Positions 51,034 to 60,997 of a stretch of DNA of 64,000 nt are shown piece by piece (the first letter of the stretch is position 1; every line of letters starts with the position of its first letter). A program made the position numbers and the translations under genes. The stretch comes from an uncultured Lachnospiraceae bacterium. Lineage in GTDB: Bacteria > Bacillota > Clostridia > Lachnospirales > Lachnospiraceae. A model generated the notes under the pieces. The model had not been told where the DNA came from. It saw only the letters and a program-made list of their open reading frames with translations, and searched no databases. Location: assembly GCA_910577175.1 (NCBI GenBank), contig CAJTLU010000010.1, positions 40,642 to 104,641 on the forward strand, given 5' to 3'.

Positions 51034-51051
51034 CCCCTTTCAAAGAATTTC

Positions 51052-51090
51052 AAAAGAGCCGTTGCATCGTTTATGCGGCGGCTCTTTTTT
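51052..51090 (+). terminator. terminator after flagellin 2
   Basis: AAAAGAGCCG pairs with CGGCTCTTTT across a 17-base loop and is followed by more T; it starts 18 bases after the flagellin stop. Confidence 0.88.
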
Positions 51091-51135
51091 AACCAGATGC
51101 GGCAAAGGCTGCACTTCGTGCGATAACCCGTTTTT

Positions 51136-52701
51136 TTAATCCGGGCGCTTTTCCTGCACCATTACATCACAATAGCTGCCTGCCAAAGGAACTCCGATCA
51201 CTCCTGTCCTTTGGATGTACGCAGCAATGACCTGATACAAGCCAAAAAACATTGCCCGGCACATGCGGTCCGCGTCCTCATGCAGATGTCTCGGAAACAG
51301 CCTTTTATATCCGGCAATAAACCTTTCCGTCAGCTCTGAGTATTCCTCCATCAGAGGAGCCAGATACTTGTCGGCAATCCTGTCAAATTCAGCCCTTTGC
51401 TCCCTGGTAAACGCCGGCACTGTCACAAAAAAGCTTCCATCCTCCCTTCTCAGGATATAACCTTCCTGAATGGCAAGCGCAGCTGCATCAGGATCCTCGG
51501 AATATCCGCTTTCTAAGATATCCTCACAGGCATTAATCCAGCCGTCATTCATCATACTCCGCCACGAAAATCCGCTGATACCGGCATAGACCGTATGCGC
51601 ATAGCTTCCCCGGCTTCCTCTGTTTGTGTTCTGCTGTATGCCGATTCCGGTTCTGGAATGCTCTTTTGTTTCCATTGAACCGACATAGCACCATCTTTCG
51701 CCATTGTACTTCTCCTTTATCTCCGGATAAGGTAAGCTGCAATACCTTGCCGCTGCACAGCTAAACGCCATCACCCCGTACAGGTAAAACAGGTCCGTTT
51801 CACTCTTACCGGCCCTATAGAAGTCAATCTGCCCGGCTTCCTCTGCGATGCCTTTTAACGCCGCAATAAGCTTATCCATCATCGGCATCAGGGCTTTCTC
51901 TGCATTTTCCTCACAATAAATATTATACTTATCCGACCAGATAATAAAGTCTGTCTGGTACTTTCCCTTTACCGGCTCGGTAACTGCCTCCCGCTTTATG
52001 AGATTGTCCATGCGCTCCTCGACATAATACGCCGGGACTCCGCAGAGCTTCGCCAGCTCTTCCATGCTTTGCGGCTCTTCATAGCAATAGTACAGGATAT
52101 TCTGTGACAGCGCATCATTGATGTATACATCCGGAAAGGGGGTTTTCGGGTTACTTGAAAAACTTCCATAAATATCAAATCTTATCTTTACAGGTCTTAA
52201 TGCACTTTCCTTCATTTCAATACACTCCTTTTTCAATTTTTTCCTCGCTTCGGACAAACGCCACGTTACAGTGCCTTCCGGAATACCTAACCGCTCGGAT
52301 ATCTGCTTTGTAGAAAGGCCGTCGTAGTAGTAAAGAATGATGATTTCACGATAGATTGCCGAGAGCATCGTTATTTTTTTCCGGAGAAACCGATACATCT
52401 CTTCGTCTTCCAGGGATTTCAGGGAATCCTCTTCCTCCGAGGCTAAGTCCTCCGGTACATCATAGGAAAACATCGCGCGCTGTTTTCCTAACCTCCGGCG
52501 GAAGGATTTTGTTACATTCCCTGCAACCGCCCAGAGCCACGCCTCAAAGCTCTCTTCCCTTCTAAGCTCCGGTAATTTACAAAGCACGGTGCAAAGAATC
52601 TCCTGGGAAAGATCTTCGGCTTCCTCGCTTGTAAACGTTCTCTTAACCGCATAGGCATACACCCTGTCGGCATATTTTTCAATCACATCAAAATCCATCA
52701 T
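51136..52701 (-). CDS. ECF-type sigma factor with a long C-terminal extension
   Basis: 521 residues. Sigma-70 region 2 (about 7-75, EEAEDLSQEILCTVLCKLPEL, EAWLWAVAGNVTKSFRR) and region 4 (about 105-160, YREIIILYYYDGLSTKQIS, GIPEGTVTWRLSEARKKLK) are complete. What follows is unusual: a winged-helix-like segment (about 195-255, EEPQSMEELAKLCGVPAYYVEERMD) and a further ~265 residues with no recognised domain. ECF factors normally end near residue 170-200. No anti-sigma gene is adjacent, so the extension may carry the sensing function. The start at MMDF lies after GGCGAGG. Sugar-utilisation genes diverge from it. Confidence 0.85.
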   Translation of the reverse strand: MMDFDVIEKYADRVYAYAVKRTFTSEEAEDLSQEILCTVLCKLPELRREESFEAWLWAVAGNVTKSFRRRLGKQRAMFSYDVPEDLASEEEDSLKSLEDEEMYRFLRKKITMLSAIYREIIILYYYDGLSTKQISERLGIPEGTVTWRLSEARKKLKKECIEMKESALRPVKIRFDIYGSFSSNPKTPFPDVYINDALSQNILYYCYEEPQSMEELAKLCGVPAYYVEERMDNLIKREAVTEPVKGKYQTDFIIWSDKYNIYCEENAEKALMPMMDKLIAALKGIAEEAGQIDFYRAGKSETDLFYLYGVMAFSCAAARYCSLPYPEIKEKYNGERWCYVGSMETKEHSRTGIGIQQNTNRGSRGSYAHTVYAGISGFSWRSMMNDGWINACEDILESGYSEDPDAAALAIQEGYILRREDGSFFVTVPAFTREQRAEFDRIADKYLAPLMEEYSELTERFIAGYKRLFPRHLHEDADRMCRAMFFGLYQVIAAYIQRTGVIGVPLAGSYCDVMVQEKRPD

Positions 52702-52795
52702 CCTCGCCTGCCTTTCACCTATAAAGTGTCTGAACTCCCGCTTTCATTGGAAACTTTTAAAACTTTTTTGTTCCATGCATGTGTAACGGAAAATA

Positions 52796-52820
52796 TCCGC
52801 ATACTTGTATTGAATGCGGA
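52796..52820. promoter_or_regulatory. inverted repeat between the sigma factor and sugar symporter genes
   Basis: TCCGCAT and ATGCGGA separated by 11 bases. It lies in the 227-base divergent region and is a possible operator for the symporter-GH2 unit. Confidence 0.4.
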
Positions 52821-52928
52821 CAGCTTCCGTGAACAGGAGTCCTTCTCTTTTTGTCCTGTATCTTTTTGTCAACGGAACGCTTAGTCCCAGTTTAACGTAA
52901 AAACAGAAATTTTGAAAGGGGCAGCGCT

Positions 52929-54329
52929 ATGAAAGACAGCAAAACAATACGGCCGTTTGACCTCCGTGATAAAATCGGATATCTCTTTGGCGATTTCGGA
53001 AATGATTTTACCTTTATCCTGTCCTCCAGCTTCCTTATGAAATTCTATACGGATATTATGGGAATCGACGGCTACATTGTCGGCATCGTTATGATGATTG
53101 CAAGATTCGTGGACGCCTTTACCGACGTTACAATGGGACGCATCTGTGACCGGAGCCGAATCACGCCTACGGGCAAGTTCAAGCCGTGGATCCGGAGAAT
53201 GTGCGCGCCGGTCGCCATCTCCTCCTTCCTGATTTACCAGAGCAGTCTGGCCGGAATGCCAATGGCGTTTAAGATTGCTTATCTGTTTGTCACTTACATC
53301 CTGTGGGGCTCTATTTTCTATACTGCCATCAATATTCCATATGGCTCCATGGCCTCCGCGATTTCCTCAGAACCGGGTGACAGGCAGTCGCTTTCTACCT
53401 TCCGTTCCATGGGCGGCGCCCTTGCCGGCGTACTGGTCGGCGCCGGAATCCCGATGATTGCCTATGACAAAATTGAAGGAAATGCCGTTTTAAACGGCGG
53501 ACGCTTTACGCTTATTGCAGGCGTATTTTCGATTCTTTCCGTCCTCTGCTACCTGTTATGTTATGCCCTGACAACGGAACGCGTAAAGCCGGAGGTAAAC
53601 GAGGCAGCGCAGAAAAACAACAGTCTTGCTGTTATGTTTCAAAATGCCTTAAAAAACCGTGCCCTGATTTCCATTGTTGCCGCCTCCGTCGTCATGCTGT
53701 TAGCGCAGCTGACGATGCAGTCCATGGCAAATTATGTTTATCCGAATTTTTATAAAAGTCCGTCGGCGCAGACAGCTTCCACGATTATCATGCTGGGCGG
53801 CATGCTTCTTGCCGCGGCATTTGCAAAGCCGCTTGCTAAAAGATTCGGCAAGGCGGAGGTCAGTGTCGCCTCAAACCTCCTTGCTGCTGCAGTCTGTGTG
53901 ATTCTCTTTTTCTTAAGACCCGGTAATGTATGGGTTTATGTGGCATTTCAGGCAGTCAGCTGGCTAGGACTCGGAATTTTTACCATGGTTTCATGGGCAC
54001 TGATTACCGATGTTATCGACTATTCGGAGATAAAAAACGGCATCCGCGAAGACGGCTCCGTCTATGCGTTGTATTCGTTTGCAAGAAAGCTCGGACAGGC
54101 TGCCTCTGCAGGACTTTCGGGCGCCTTAATTTCCGCCATCGGCTATACGGACGAAACTGCTTTTGAACCGTCTGTTGTAAATGGTATCTTTAATATTTCA
54201 ACCCTTGTACCTGCGATTGGCTTCGGGCTTCTGTCGGCAGTTCTCTGGTTCTGGTACCCGCTGCATAAAAAACAGGTGGAAGCAAATGTCGCCTTCTTAA
54301 AGAAAAAGCATGAAGAGCCGCAAGAATAA
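52929..54329 (+). CDS. glycoside-pentoside-hexuronide (GPH) sugar symporter
   Basis: 466 residues, about 12 membrane helices. Family marks: DKIGYLFGDFGNDFTF near the N-terminus, DAFTDVTMGRICDRS in the helix 2-3 loop, and the later NGIREDGSVYALYSFARKLGQA. GPH carriers bring beta-galactosides, pentosides or related glycosides in with cations. The GH2 enzyme gene lies 68 bases downstream, so the import product probably feeds it. GAAAGGGG precedes ATG 52929. Confidence 0.92.
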   Translation: MKDSKTIRPFDLRDKIGYLFGDFGNDFTFILSSSFLMKFYTDIMGIDGYIVGIVMMIARFVDAFTDVTMGRICDRSRITPTGKFKPWIRRMCAPVAISSFLIYQSSLAGMPMAFKIAYLFVTYILWGSIFYTAINIPYGSMASAISSEPGDRQSLSTFRSMGGALAGVLVGAGIPMIAYDKIEGNAVLNGGRFTLIAGVFSILSVLCYLLCYALTTERVKPEVNEAAQKNNSLAVMFQNALKNRALISIVAASVVMLLAQLTMQSMANYVYPNFYKSPSAQTASTIIMLGGMLLAAAFAKPLAKRFGKAEVSVASNLLAAAVCVILFFLRPGNVWVYVAFQAVSWLGLGIFTMVSWALITDVIDYSEIKNGIREDGSVYALYSFARKLGQAASAGLSGALISAIGYTDETAFEPSVVNGIFNISTLVPAIGFGLLSAVLWFWYPLHKKQVEANVAFLKKKHEEPQE

Positions 54330-54396
54330 AGCAGCGCACCCTTTCAATATAAACTGGAAAGCAAACTGCGGAAACTTAGCGAAGAAAGGAAGCATT

Positions 54397-56649
54397 ATGA
54401 GAAAACAAATCAATTTTAACCGAAAATGGGCATTCTCCAAAAGTGCCGACGGGATTCCCGGCTCTTTCCCTGAGAAATGGGACTTTGTAAACCTGCCCCA
54501 CACCTGGAACAACATCGACGGTCAGGACGGCGGCAACGACTACTACCGCGGCACCTGCTATTATGTAAAGCAATTTGACAAAGCCGACCTGCCGGAAGCA
54601 GATTTATACTATTTAGAATTTGGCGGTGCGAACTCCTCCGCCGAGGTCTATGTCAATGGCAAAAAACTTGCCTGCCATGACGGCGGCTACTCCGCTTTCC
54701 GTGTCAACATAACGGACAGCTTACAGGAAAAAAACCTGCTTGTAGTTACCGTGGACAATGCCGAAAACGACCATGTATACCCGCAGATGGCGGACTTTAC
54801 CTTTTACGGCGGTCTGTACCGTAATGTAACTCTGATTGCAGTAAATAAGACACACTTTGACCTCGATTATTATGGCGGAGCCGGAATCATGGTAACACCA
54901 AAACTACAGGAAAACGACGCCTCTGTTGAAGTGGAAGTTTTCCTGACTGGCGTTGAAGCAAGGCACACCCTCTGCATCCGCCTGCTGGACGCAGAAGGTA
55001 ATATTGCTGCGGAAAGCAAAAGCTCCGCAGCCGACACGAAGGCAACACTGTCTCTCTCCAATGTACACCTCTGGAACGGCAGAAAGGATCCTTACCTTTA
55101 CACCGCGGAGGCGCTCCTTTTCGACGGGGAAACAATCGTAGACAATATCTGCGCCCGGTTTGGCTGCCGTACCTTTTTCATTGACCCGGAAAAAGGCTTT
55201 TTCCTAAACGGAGAAAGCTATCCTCTGCGCGGCGTCTCACGTCACCAGGACCGGCTGGATATCGGAAATGCCCTTCTCCCTGCGCACCACGAGGAGGACA
55301 TGGAGCTTATTTGCGAGCTGGGAGCAACTACCATCCGCCTTGCACACTACCAGCACGACCAGTACTTTTATGACCTGTGCGACGAACGGGGACTTGTCGT
55401 CTGGGCGGAAATCCCGTATATCTCCAAGCATCTGAAAAATGGCAGGGAAAATACCATCTCTCAGATGAAGGAACTGGTAATCCAGAACTACAACCATCCT
55501 TCAATTGTTGTATGGGGACTTTCCAATGAAATCACTATGTCCATTACCGATAAAGACGATATGACGGAGAATCACAGGGTACTGAATGATTTGGTGCATG
55601 AGCTGGACAAAACGAGGCTGACTGCCATCGCCTGTGTCTCTATGTGCGATATCCACGACCCCTATGTACGGATTCCGGACGTCGTTTCCTACAACCACTA
55701 CTTCGGCTGGTACGGCGGTGATACCTCAATGAACGGTCCTTGGTTTGACCGCTTCCATGCAGAATTTCCGGACACTCCGATTGGCATCAGCGAATACGGC
55801 TGCGAGGCGTTAAACTGGCATACCTCGAATCCGGTACAGGGCGACTATACCGAGGAATATCAGGCGCATTACCATGAGGAGCTGATAAAGCAGATTGCCG
55901 CAAGACCTTATCTCTGGGCAACCCATGTCTGGAATATGTTTGACTTTGGCGCCGACGCAAGAAACGAGGGTGGGGAAAACGGCCAGAACCACAAAGGCCT
56001 CGTCACCTTTGACCGTAAATATAAAAAGGATTCCTTCTACGCCTACAAGGCATGGCTTTCGGACGAACCGTTTGTCCATCTCTGCGGCAAACGCTATATC
56101 TACCGCACCGAACCGGTAACCACGGTAACCGTATACACCAACCAGCCGGAGGTAGAACTGTTTGCCAACGGCAAAAGCGTTGGGAAGCAGCGCAGACAGG
56201 AAACCGACGCGCCTTTCTTCTACTTTGGGGTTCTGAACGAAGGAACGACAAAGCTTATGGCTGTCGCCGGGGAATGTAAGGATGAAAGCCTGCTCTGCAA
56301 AACGGAAACCTTCCACGAGGCCTACCGCCTGAAGGAAAAGGGAGCTATTCTTAACTGGTTTGACATTACCGCTCCGGAAGGGTATTTCTCCCTGAACGAT
56401 AAAATAGACGATATTTTGCAAAGCGAAACCGGACGGACGCTTTTCGCAAGCTTTATGGGACAAGTAACAAAGGAGCTTGGCGGCGGCAAGGCAGCCGGCT
56501 TTGAAATCAATGATGCGATGATGCAGATGATGGGCGGCTTTACCGTTCTCCGGCTTACGGGACTCTTAGGCATGACAGGCGCCGAGTTTACAAAGGAACA
56601 GCTTCTGGCACTGAACGACCAGCTGAACCAGATAAAAAAACCGGCATAA
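54397..56649 (+). CDS. glycoside hydrolase family 2 (beta-galactosidase/beta-glucuronidase type)
   Basis: 750 residues. GH2 sugar-binding, Ig-like and TIM-barrel domains. Acid/base Glu about residue 378 in VVWGLSNEITMS, nucleophile Glu about residue 466 in PIGISEYGCEALN, and IRLAHYQHDQYFYDLCDERGL in the barrel. The last ~110 residues extend beyond the usual end and look like a helical add-on (EGYFSLNDKIDDILQ, GFEINDAMMQMMGGFTVLRL) that I do not recognise. Galactosidase is favoured, but glucuronidase or arabinosidase activity cannot be excluded. No signal peptide, so it acts on imported sugar. ATG 54397 follows AAAGGAAG; an ATG at 54310 overlaps the symporter. Confidence 0.9.
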   Translation: MRKQINFNRKWAFSKSADGIPGSFPEKWDFVNLPHTWNNIDGQDGGNDYYRGTCYYVKQFDKADLPEADLYYLEFGGANSSAEVYVNGKKLACHDGGYSAFRVNITDSLQEKNLLVVTVDNAENDHVYPQMADFTFYGGLYRNVTLIAVNKTHFDLDYYGGAGIMVTPKLQENDASVEVEVFLTGVEARHTLCIRLLDAEGNIAAESKSSAADTKATLSLSNVHLWNGRKDPYLYTAEALLFDGETIVDNICARFGCRTFFIDPEKGFFLNGESYPLRGVSRHQDRLDIGNALLPAHHEEDMELICELGATTIRLAHYQHDQYFYDLCDERGLVVWAEIPYISKHLKNGRENTISQMKELVIQNYNHPSIVVWGLSNEITMSITDKDDMTENHRVLNDLVHELDKTRLTAIACVSMCDIHDPYVRIPDVVSYNHYFGWYGGDTSMNGPWFDRFHAEFPDTPIGISEYGCEALNWHTSNPVQGDYTEEYQAHYHEELIKQIAARPYLWATHVWNMFDFGADARNEGGENGQNHKGLVTFDRKYKKDSFYAYKAWLSDEPFVHLCGKRYIYRTEPVTTVTVYTNQPEVELFANGKSVGKQRRQETDAPFFYFGVLNEGTTKLMAVAGECKDESLLCKTETFHEAYRLKEKGAILNWFDITAPEGYFSLNDKIDDILQSETGRTLFASFMGQVTKELGGGKAAGFEINDAMMQMMGGFTVLRLTGLLGMTGAEFTKEQLLALNDQLNQIKKPA

Positions 56650-56660
56650 TAAAGCAGCAG

Positions 56661-56698
56661 CACCGGGGTTGCCACACGAAACGCGGCAGTCCCCGGTG
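56661..56698. terminator. hairpin between convergent glycosidase genes
   Basis: CACCGGGG pairs with CCCCGGTG around a GCC/GGC inner pair. There is no clean T-run, so termination is only probable. It separates GH2 (plus) from GH127 (minus). Confidence 0.5.
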
Positions 56699-56758
56699 TT
56701 GCGGATTCTTACCTTTTCCATTTCTTTTACATTTATCTGAAGGACCTCACTCCATGCA

Positions 56759-58702
56759 TTACACTTCCTCCAGCATCCAGACTCTCATCTGGTTTTCCCC
56801 GCGGTTAGCCCATGCATAATACGGAACCGCTGTCAGCACCGTTTCTTCCTTCTGCGGACGCTCCTCGCTGTAAAGCTCGTCGCTGCCTGTCTTCATCCGG
56901 AAGCCGTTTATTTTTAGAAGTACGTTCCCTTTTAAAACGCCTTCCCTGCAGAGCAGCGCCTCCGCCTGCATCTGCCTTGGAATCCGGAGCGCCTGGATAT
57001 CCTCTCCGTTATCAGTTCCTTCAAAGCAGTACACGACAGGTCCGCGCATAATTGCAACGCATCCTGCATCCTCCCTGACCTTCTGATTTGCAAAGAGCTT
57101 CCTGACCGGCATAGCAAATCTTATCTCTACCCTGTCATTTTCCTCCCATCTTCTCTCCAGATAAAGATACCCTTTACGCAGACAGTCCTTTAACATAACC
57201 GGCTCTCCATTGACGGTGACTACCGTTTCCTCATCTTCGACTTTCACATAAGAAGGGATGTGCACCGCCAGTACGAAGCTTCCATCCTTCTTTGGTGTCA
57301 CGCGATAGGAGACTCTTCCTTCCCATGGATAGCTGCTCTCTACTACAATTTCTGCCTTTTCAAGCTCAGCCTTCTGCCCGATAAACAAATGGGAATATAT
57401 CGTATCCCCGCTTTCACTCCAGGCATAGGCGCCGAGAGCTGTCACAAGCCGCACCAGATTTGGAGGACAGCAGGCACATTCATACCAGCCGGGCCGTTCC
57501 GGAAGAACATGCTTGTAGCCGGATACCTTTCCGGAAACCCCCGGATTTACCTCAAGAGGATTTACATAAAAATACCGTTTTCCGTCCAACTGGATTCCGC
57601 TAATCGTGCTGTTGTATAATTCCCTCTCCATAATATCCGCATAGCTTCCATCCGGCTCTATTTCCAACATTTTCTTTGCAAAAAACACCATTGCAATCGA
57701 AGCGCAGGTCTCAGCATATGCCATATCGTTCGGCAGGTCATAATCAAGAGAAAAGGCTTCCCCCTCTGCCGTTGAGCCAATACCTCCGGTAATATACATT
57801 CTCTGCCGGACAATATTATTCCAGAGCGTCAGACAGGCATCGTAAAGCCTCCTGTCCCCATCTGCGCCTGCAAGAGCCGCCATTGCCGTATACATATAAA
57901 CAGCCCGCACGGAATGCCCTACTGCCTTATCCTGCTCATAAATCGTCTTATGCGCCTGATTGTAAGTATTGTCGATTGGATTCAGATTGTACTGGCCCCA
58001 GTGCTGCCAGCCCCTTTTTACCTTTTCTTCATAAAAATAATCCGGATTCTTTCCTCTCTCCTCGAGGAAAAAGCGTGCCATCTGCTTATAGTTTTCTTTT
58101 CCTGTTACCTGATAGAGCCTCATCAGCCCAAGCTCTACCTCCTGATGTCCGGGAACACCGCGTTCCTTTCCTTCCCCGAACCGGCGGATGATATGGTCCG
58201 CGAGCCTCTCTGTTATATGAAGCAGCCTATCCTTTCCTGTGGACTGATAATAGGCTGCCGCCGCCTCCATCATATGCCCTGCGCAGTACAGCTCATGGCA
58301 CTCCTGCAGGTTCTGCCAGCGGCGCTCCGGTTCCTTAACAATGAAATAGGTATCCAGATATCCGTCCGGCTGCTGCGCCTTTTCGATAATTTCGATGATT
58401 GCATCCGCTCTTTCCTCCAGTCCGGCATCCGGTCTTACTGCCAGGGAATATGCCACGCCCTCCAGCCACTTCGCAACATCGCTGTCCTGAAATACCATTC
58501 CGTAAAATTCACCCTCGCTCAGCCCCGCTGCAATACGGAAATTTTCAATCGCGTGGCTCTTTGGCACGCCCGGAACCTCATCCTTTAGCACCTTTTCCTG
58601 AAACGGAATGACTACGTCAATCATACGGTTCTGGATTTCAGACCAAAACCCATCCTGTATTTTCACCTGTTTTACTGCAATTTCATTTGCCGCTTTTTTC
58701 AT
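56759..58702 (-). CDS. GH127 beta-L-arabinofuranosidase (DUF1680)
   Basis: About 647 residues of the DUF1680/GH127 family: an alpha/alpha barrel with EGEFYGMVFQDSDVAKWLEG, QPDGYLDTYFIV, LYCAGHMMEAAAAYY, and the zinc/nucleophile Cys cluster YECACCPPNLVRL near residue 413. Bifidobacterium HypBA1 uses the equivalent Cys pair as nucleophile and metal ligand. It probably splits beta-L-arabinofuranosides from plant or hydroxyproline-linked glycans. The start is ATG 58702 with AAAGGG upstream; it overlaps the isomerase gene by 20 bases. No signal peptide. Confidence 0.92.
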   Translation of the reverse strand: MKKAANEIAVKQVKIQDGFWSEIQNRMIDVVIPFQEKVLKDEVPGVPKSHAIENFRIAAGLSEGEFYGMVFQDSDVAKWLEGVAYSLAVRPDAGLEERADAIIEIIEKAQQPDGYLDTYFIVKEPERRWQNLQECHELYCAGHMMEAAAAYYQSTGKDRLLHITERLADHIIRRFGEGKERGVPGHQEVELGLMRLYQVTGKENYKQMARFFLEERGKNPDYFYEEKVKRGWQHWGQYNLNPIDNTYNQAHKTIYEQDKAVGHSVRAVYMYTAMAALAGADGDRRLYDACLTLWNNIVRQRMYITGGIGSTAEGEAFSLDYDLPNDMAYAETCASIAMVFFAKKMLEIEPDGSYADIMERELYNSTISGIQLDGKRYFYVNPLEVNPGVSGKVSGYKHVLPERPGWYECACCPPNLVRLVTALGAYAWSESGDTIYSHLFIGQKAELEKAEIVVESSYPWEGRVSYRVTPKKDGSFVLAVHIPSYVKVEDEETVVTVNGEPVMLKDCLRKGYLYLERRWEENDRVEIRFAMPVRKLFANQKVREDAGCVAIMRGPVVYCFEGTDNGEDIQALRIPRQMQAEALLCREGVLKGNVLLKINGFRMKTGSDELYSEERPQKEETVLTAVPYYAWANRGENQMRVWMLEEV

Positions 58703-59498
58703 TCTTTCCCTTTCCGTCACAGCCTGTAAGCCCCTGGCTCCGAAAAAACTCCACCGAACGCCTTGCAGCCTCTATTCCGGAGACCTCAAACAGTACTGTC
58801 GCCTCCGGCGCGTACGTTTCCTTCCATCTCCGGTACTCTTCCCAATCCGTTTTCCCTTCACCCGGAACCAGATGGGCGTCTCCTTCAAAACAATGGTCGT
58901 TGATATGCATATGGCGGATATACGGGGACAACCGGACAAACCACGGCTCCAGATTTCCGGAGGTCAGCGCCGCATGGGAATAATCCAGACACACGCCGAA
59001 CCGTTCCACACCCTGCAGCCGCTCCGCCAAAACCCCGAGTAGCTCCGGCGAATCCTCAAACATATTTTCCATATAAATCTCCGGTCCGTGAAACTCCTCT
59101 AAAAGACTCCGTACCGCCTCCTCAGTATACTTTAACCAGTTCGCATCATACGATGCTCCCCGCAGAAAGGGCAGATAATTCCCATGAAAAATAACCGCAC
59201 GCAACCCAAGCTCTTCTGCAATCTGCATGGACTGGCGCATTCTCAACAGGGAAATTTCCCGGATTTTCGCATCTGAACTAAACACGGTGACATCAAAAAA
59301 GGCGCCGTGCATCGTATCTCCGGAACGTTCCCTCTTCATGCTGCAATAGGCCCTGGTCCGTTCCTTTATCACACGTTCATCATCTAATACTGCAGGCGTA
59401 AAAAAATCGTTATATTCAAAGCAAAGCCCCTGCTCCTGCGCAAATTTCCCTGACTCCTCTAAATTCCGGTAATCCGGTATCATATAGAATCCCTGCAT
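58683..59498 (-). CDS. sugar phosphate isomerase/epimerase-like TIM-barrel protein
   Basis: About 271 residues of the AP-endonuclease-2/xylose isomerase-like superfamily: GLCFEYNDFFTP, VIFHGNYLP, YMENMFEDSPELL, GVCLDYSHAAL, RHMHINDH and VLFEVSGIEAA, with His/Asp/Glu metal ligands on barrel strands. Substrate is unknown; its coupling with GH127 (20-base overlap) suggests pentose or arabinose processing. The start is ATG 59498 behind AAAGGA; a TTG at 59519 is less likely. Confidence 0.85.
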   Translation of the reverse strand: MQGFYMIPDYRNLEESGKFAQEQGLCFEYNDFFTPAVLDDERVIKERTRAYCSMKRERSGDTMHGAFFDVTVFSSDAKIREISLLRMRQSMQIAEELGLRAVIFHGNYLPFLRGASYDANWLKYTEEAVRSLLEEFHGPEIYMENMFEDSPELLGVLAERLQGVERFGVCLDYSHAALTSGNLEPWFVRLSPYIRHMHINDHCFEGDAHLVPGEGKTDWEEYRRWKETYAPEATVLFEVSGIEAARRSVEFFRSQGLTGCDGKGKNEKSGK

Positions 59499-59527
59499 TG
59501 ACTTATCCTTTCTTTCCAAAGCAATAT

Positions 59528-60982
59528 TTAACGCACCTGTTCCGCTGTCTTTTGTCTGACTGCTTCTTTGAACACCTTTAAAATCTCTGCATCAATTTGC
59601 CCGTCCTCTGCCATATGTCCCAGAATCTCCAGCGCTGTCTCCCGGGAATGCGGCTTCCGGTAAGGCCTGTCATCGCTTGTAAGCGCATCAAAGATATCCG
59701 CAATCGTGAGCAGACGTACCTCGACCGGAAGTGTATCTCCGGTCAGCCCCTCCGGATAGCCGGAGCCGTCCAACAGCTCATGGTGTCTGCCTGCCCAGGT
59801 ACGGACATTTTTGTAATGTTCATCAAAATCCATGGCGGAAAGAAAGCGCTCCGTATACACCACATGCTGCTTCATGGTTTCCCGCTCCGTCTCTGTCAGG
59901 GTTCCTTTCTTAATCAGAAGGCAGTCTTTCTCTTCTCCGGTCAAATATGGACATACCGTTCCATCCGGTTCCTCATAGGACTTTTCTGCAAGCGTTCTCA
60001 CCCATGCTTCCTTTGCGTCATCCAGAAAGTCAATCCCGTTAATCTGTGTTACGACCCGGGCTGCCTCCTCCAGATAAGCCGCTTCTTTCTCATACTCTTC
60101 CTTTGTGCAGCTTCCTTCCAAATATGCAATCCGCTTTAAGGCGCTGATATACTTAAACCTTGCCAGAACCAGCGAAAGCCGTCCTGCCAGTCTCGTTTCT
60201 TTGTTAATTACCTCAAGAGGCGTTACCAGCTTCCCGATATCATGCATCAATGCGGTAATCTCTAACTCTTCCCTGCGCTCTGCATCAAAAAAAAGATTCC
60301 CTTTCCCCTCAGCAAATAAAGCGTTGCTGTAGTCCATAAACATGACAACAAAATCGTGGACATTCTTGGAATGATAATAGTTATATGGCGTTCTCGCGTC
60401 AATCGCATTCGTAAAGACCATGATAATAGAATGCAGAAGCTGCTTAATCTGCTTAATATACTGCATATTCGAAAGCGACACCGCCGCCATCGACGCCACT
60501 GCCCGGAGTAACATTTCATGCTCAGGCGTAAAAGAAATAAAATTGCCCTCCTGGTCTCTTGCATTTAAAAGCTGCACCACGCCAATCAGCTTCTCCTCAT
60601 GGTTAATCAACGGAAATGCCAGCATCGACTTCGTATAATATCCGAACATTTTATCATAGGTCTTCGGGCCAGAAAAATCAAATGCCGTATTTTCCGCATA
60701 GACGTCCGGCACATTCACTAACGTCCGGTGAATTGCGCTGTAGGCACATACCTTGCTCTCATCCAGTGCAAGCGGCGAAACTGTTCCGCCGCGGCGTTCC
60801 ACTTCCTTATTTACATTCCGCATAATCATAAACTCAAGATGATTTTCCCGGTACAAATAAAGCGTTCCGCCTTCGCAGTTCGTCAGTTCCATTGCACACG
60901 TAATAATCTTTTCAAAAATTTTATTGTAATCATGCTCTGATGTAAGGGCAATGCTCATCTCTAAAATTTCATTTACATCCAA
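59528..60982 (-). CDS. GAF-HD-GYP protein (probable cyclic di-GMP phosphodiesterase)
   Basis: About 484 residues. A GAF domain (about 1-170, YNKIFEKIITCAMELTNCEGG, AFPLINHEEKLIGVVQLLN) precedes an HD-GYP domain with EITALMHDIGKL, RTWAGRHHELLDGSGYPEGLTGD and LLTIADIFDALTSDDRPYR. HD-GYP enzymes hydrolyse cyclic di-GMP, which would tie this gene to motility control, though flagellar genes are far off. The GAF could bind a nucleotide. The start is taken at TTG 60982 (AGGAGG eleven bases upstream); a GTG at 60994 touches the ribosome site. It follows the cyclase gene closely, so they share an operon. Confidence 0.88.
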   Translation of the reverse strand: MDVNEILEMSIALTSEHDYNKIFEKIITCAMELTNCEGGTLYLYRENHLEFMIMRNVNKEVERRGGTVSPLALDESKVCAYSAIHRTLVNVPDVYAENTAFDFSGPKTYDKMFGYYTKSMLAFPLINHEEKLIGVVQLLNARDQEGNFISFTPEHEMLLRAVASMAAVSLSNMQYIKQIKQLLHSIIMVFTNAIDARTPYNYYHSKNVHDFVVMFMDYSNALFAEGKGNLFFDAERREELEITALMHDIGKLVTPLEVINKETRLAGRLSLVLARFKYISALKRIAYLEGSCTKEEYEKEAAYLEEAARVVTQINGIDFLDDAKEAWVRTLAEKSYEEPDGTVCPYLTGEEKDCLLIKKGTLTETERETMKQHVVYTERFLSAMDFDEHYKNVRTWAGRHHELLDGSGYPEGLTGDTLPVEVRLLTIADIFDALTSDDRPYRKPHSRETALEILGHMAEDGQIDAEILKVFKEAVRQKTAEQVR

Positions 60983-60997
60983 GGAACCTGACACCTC

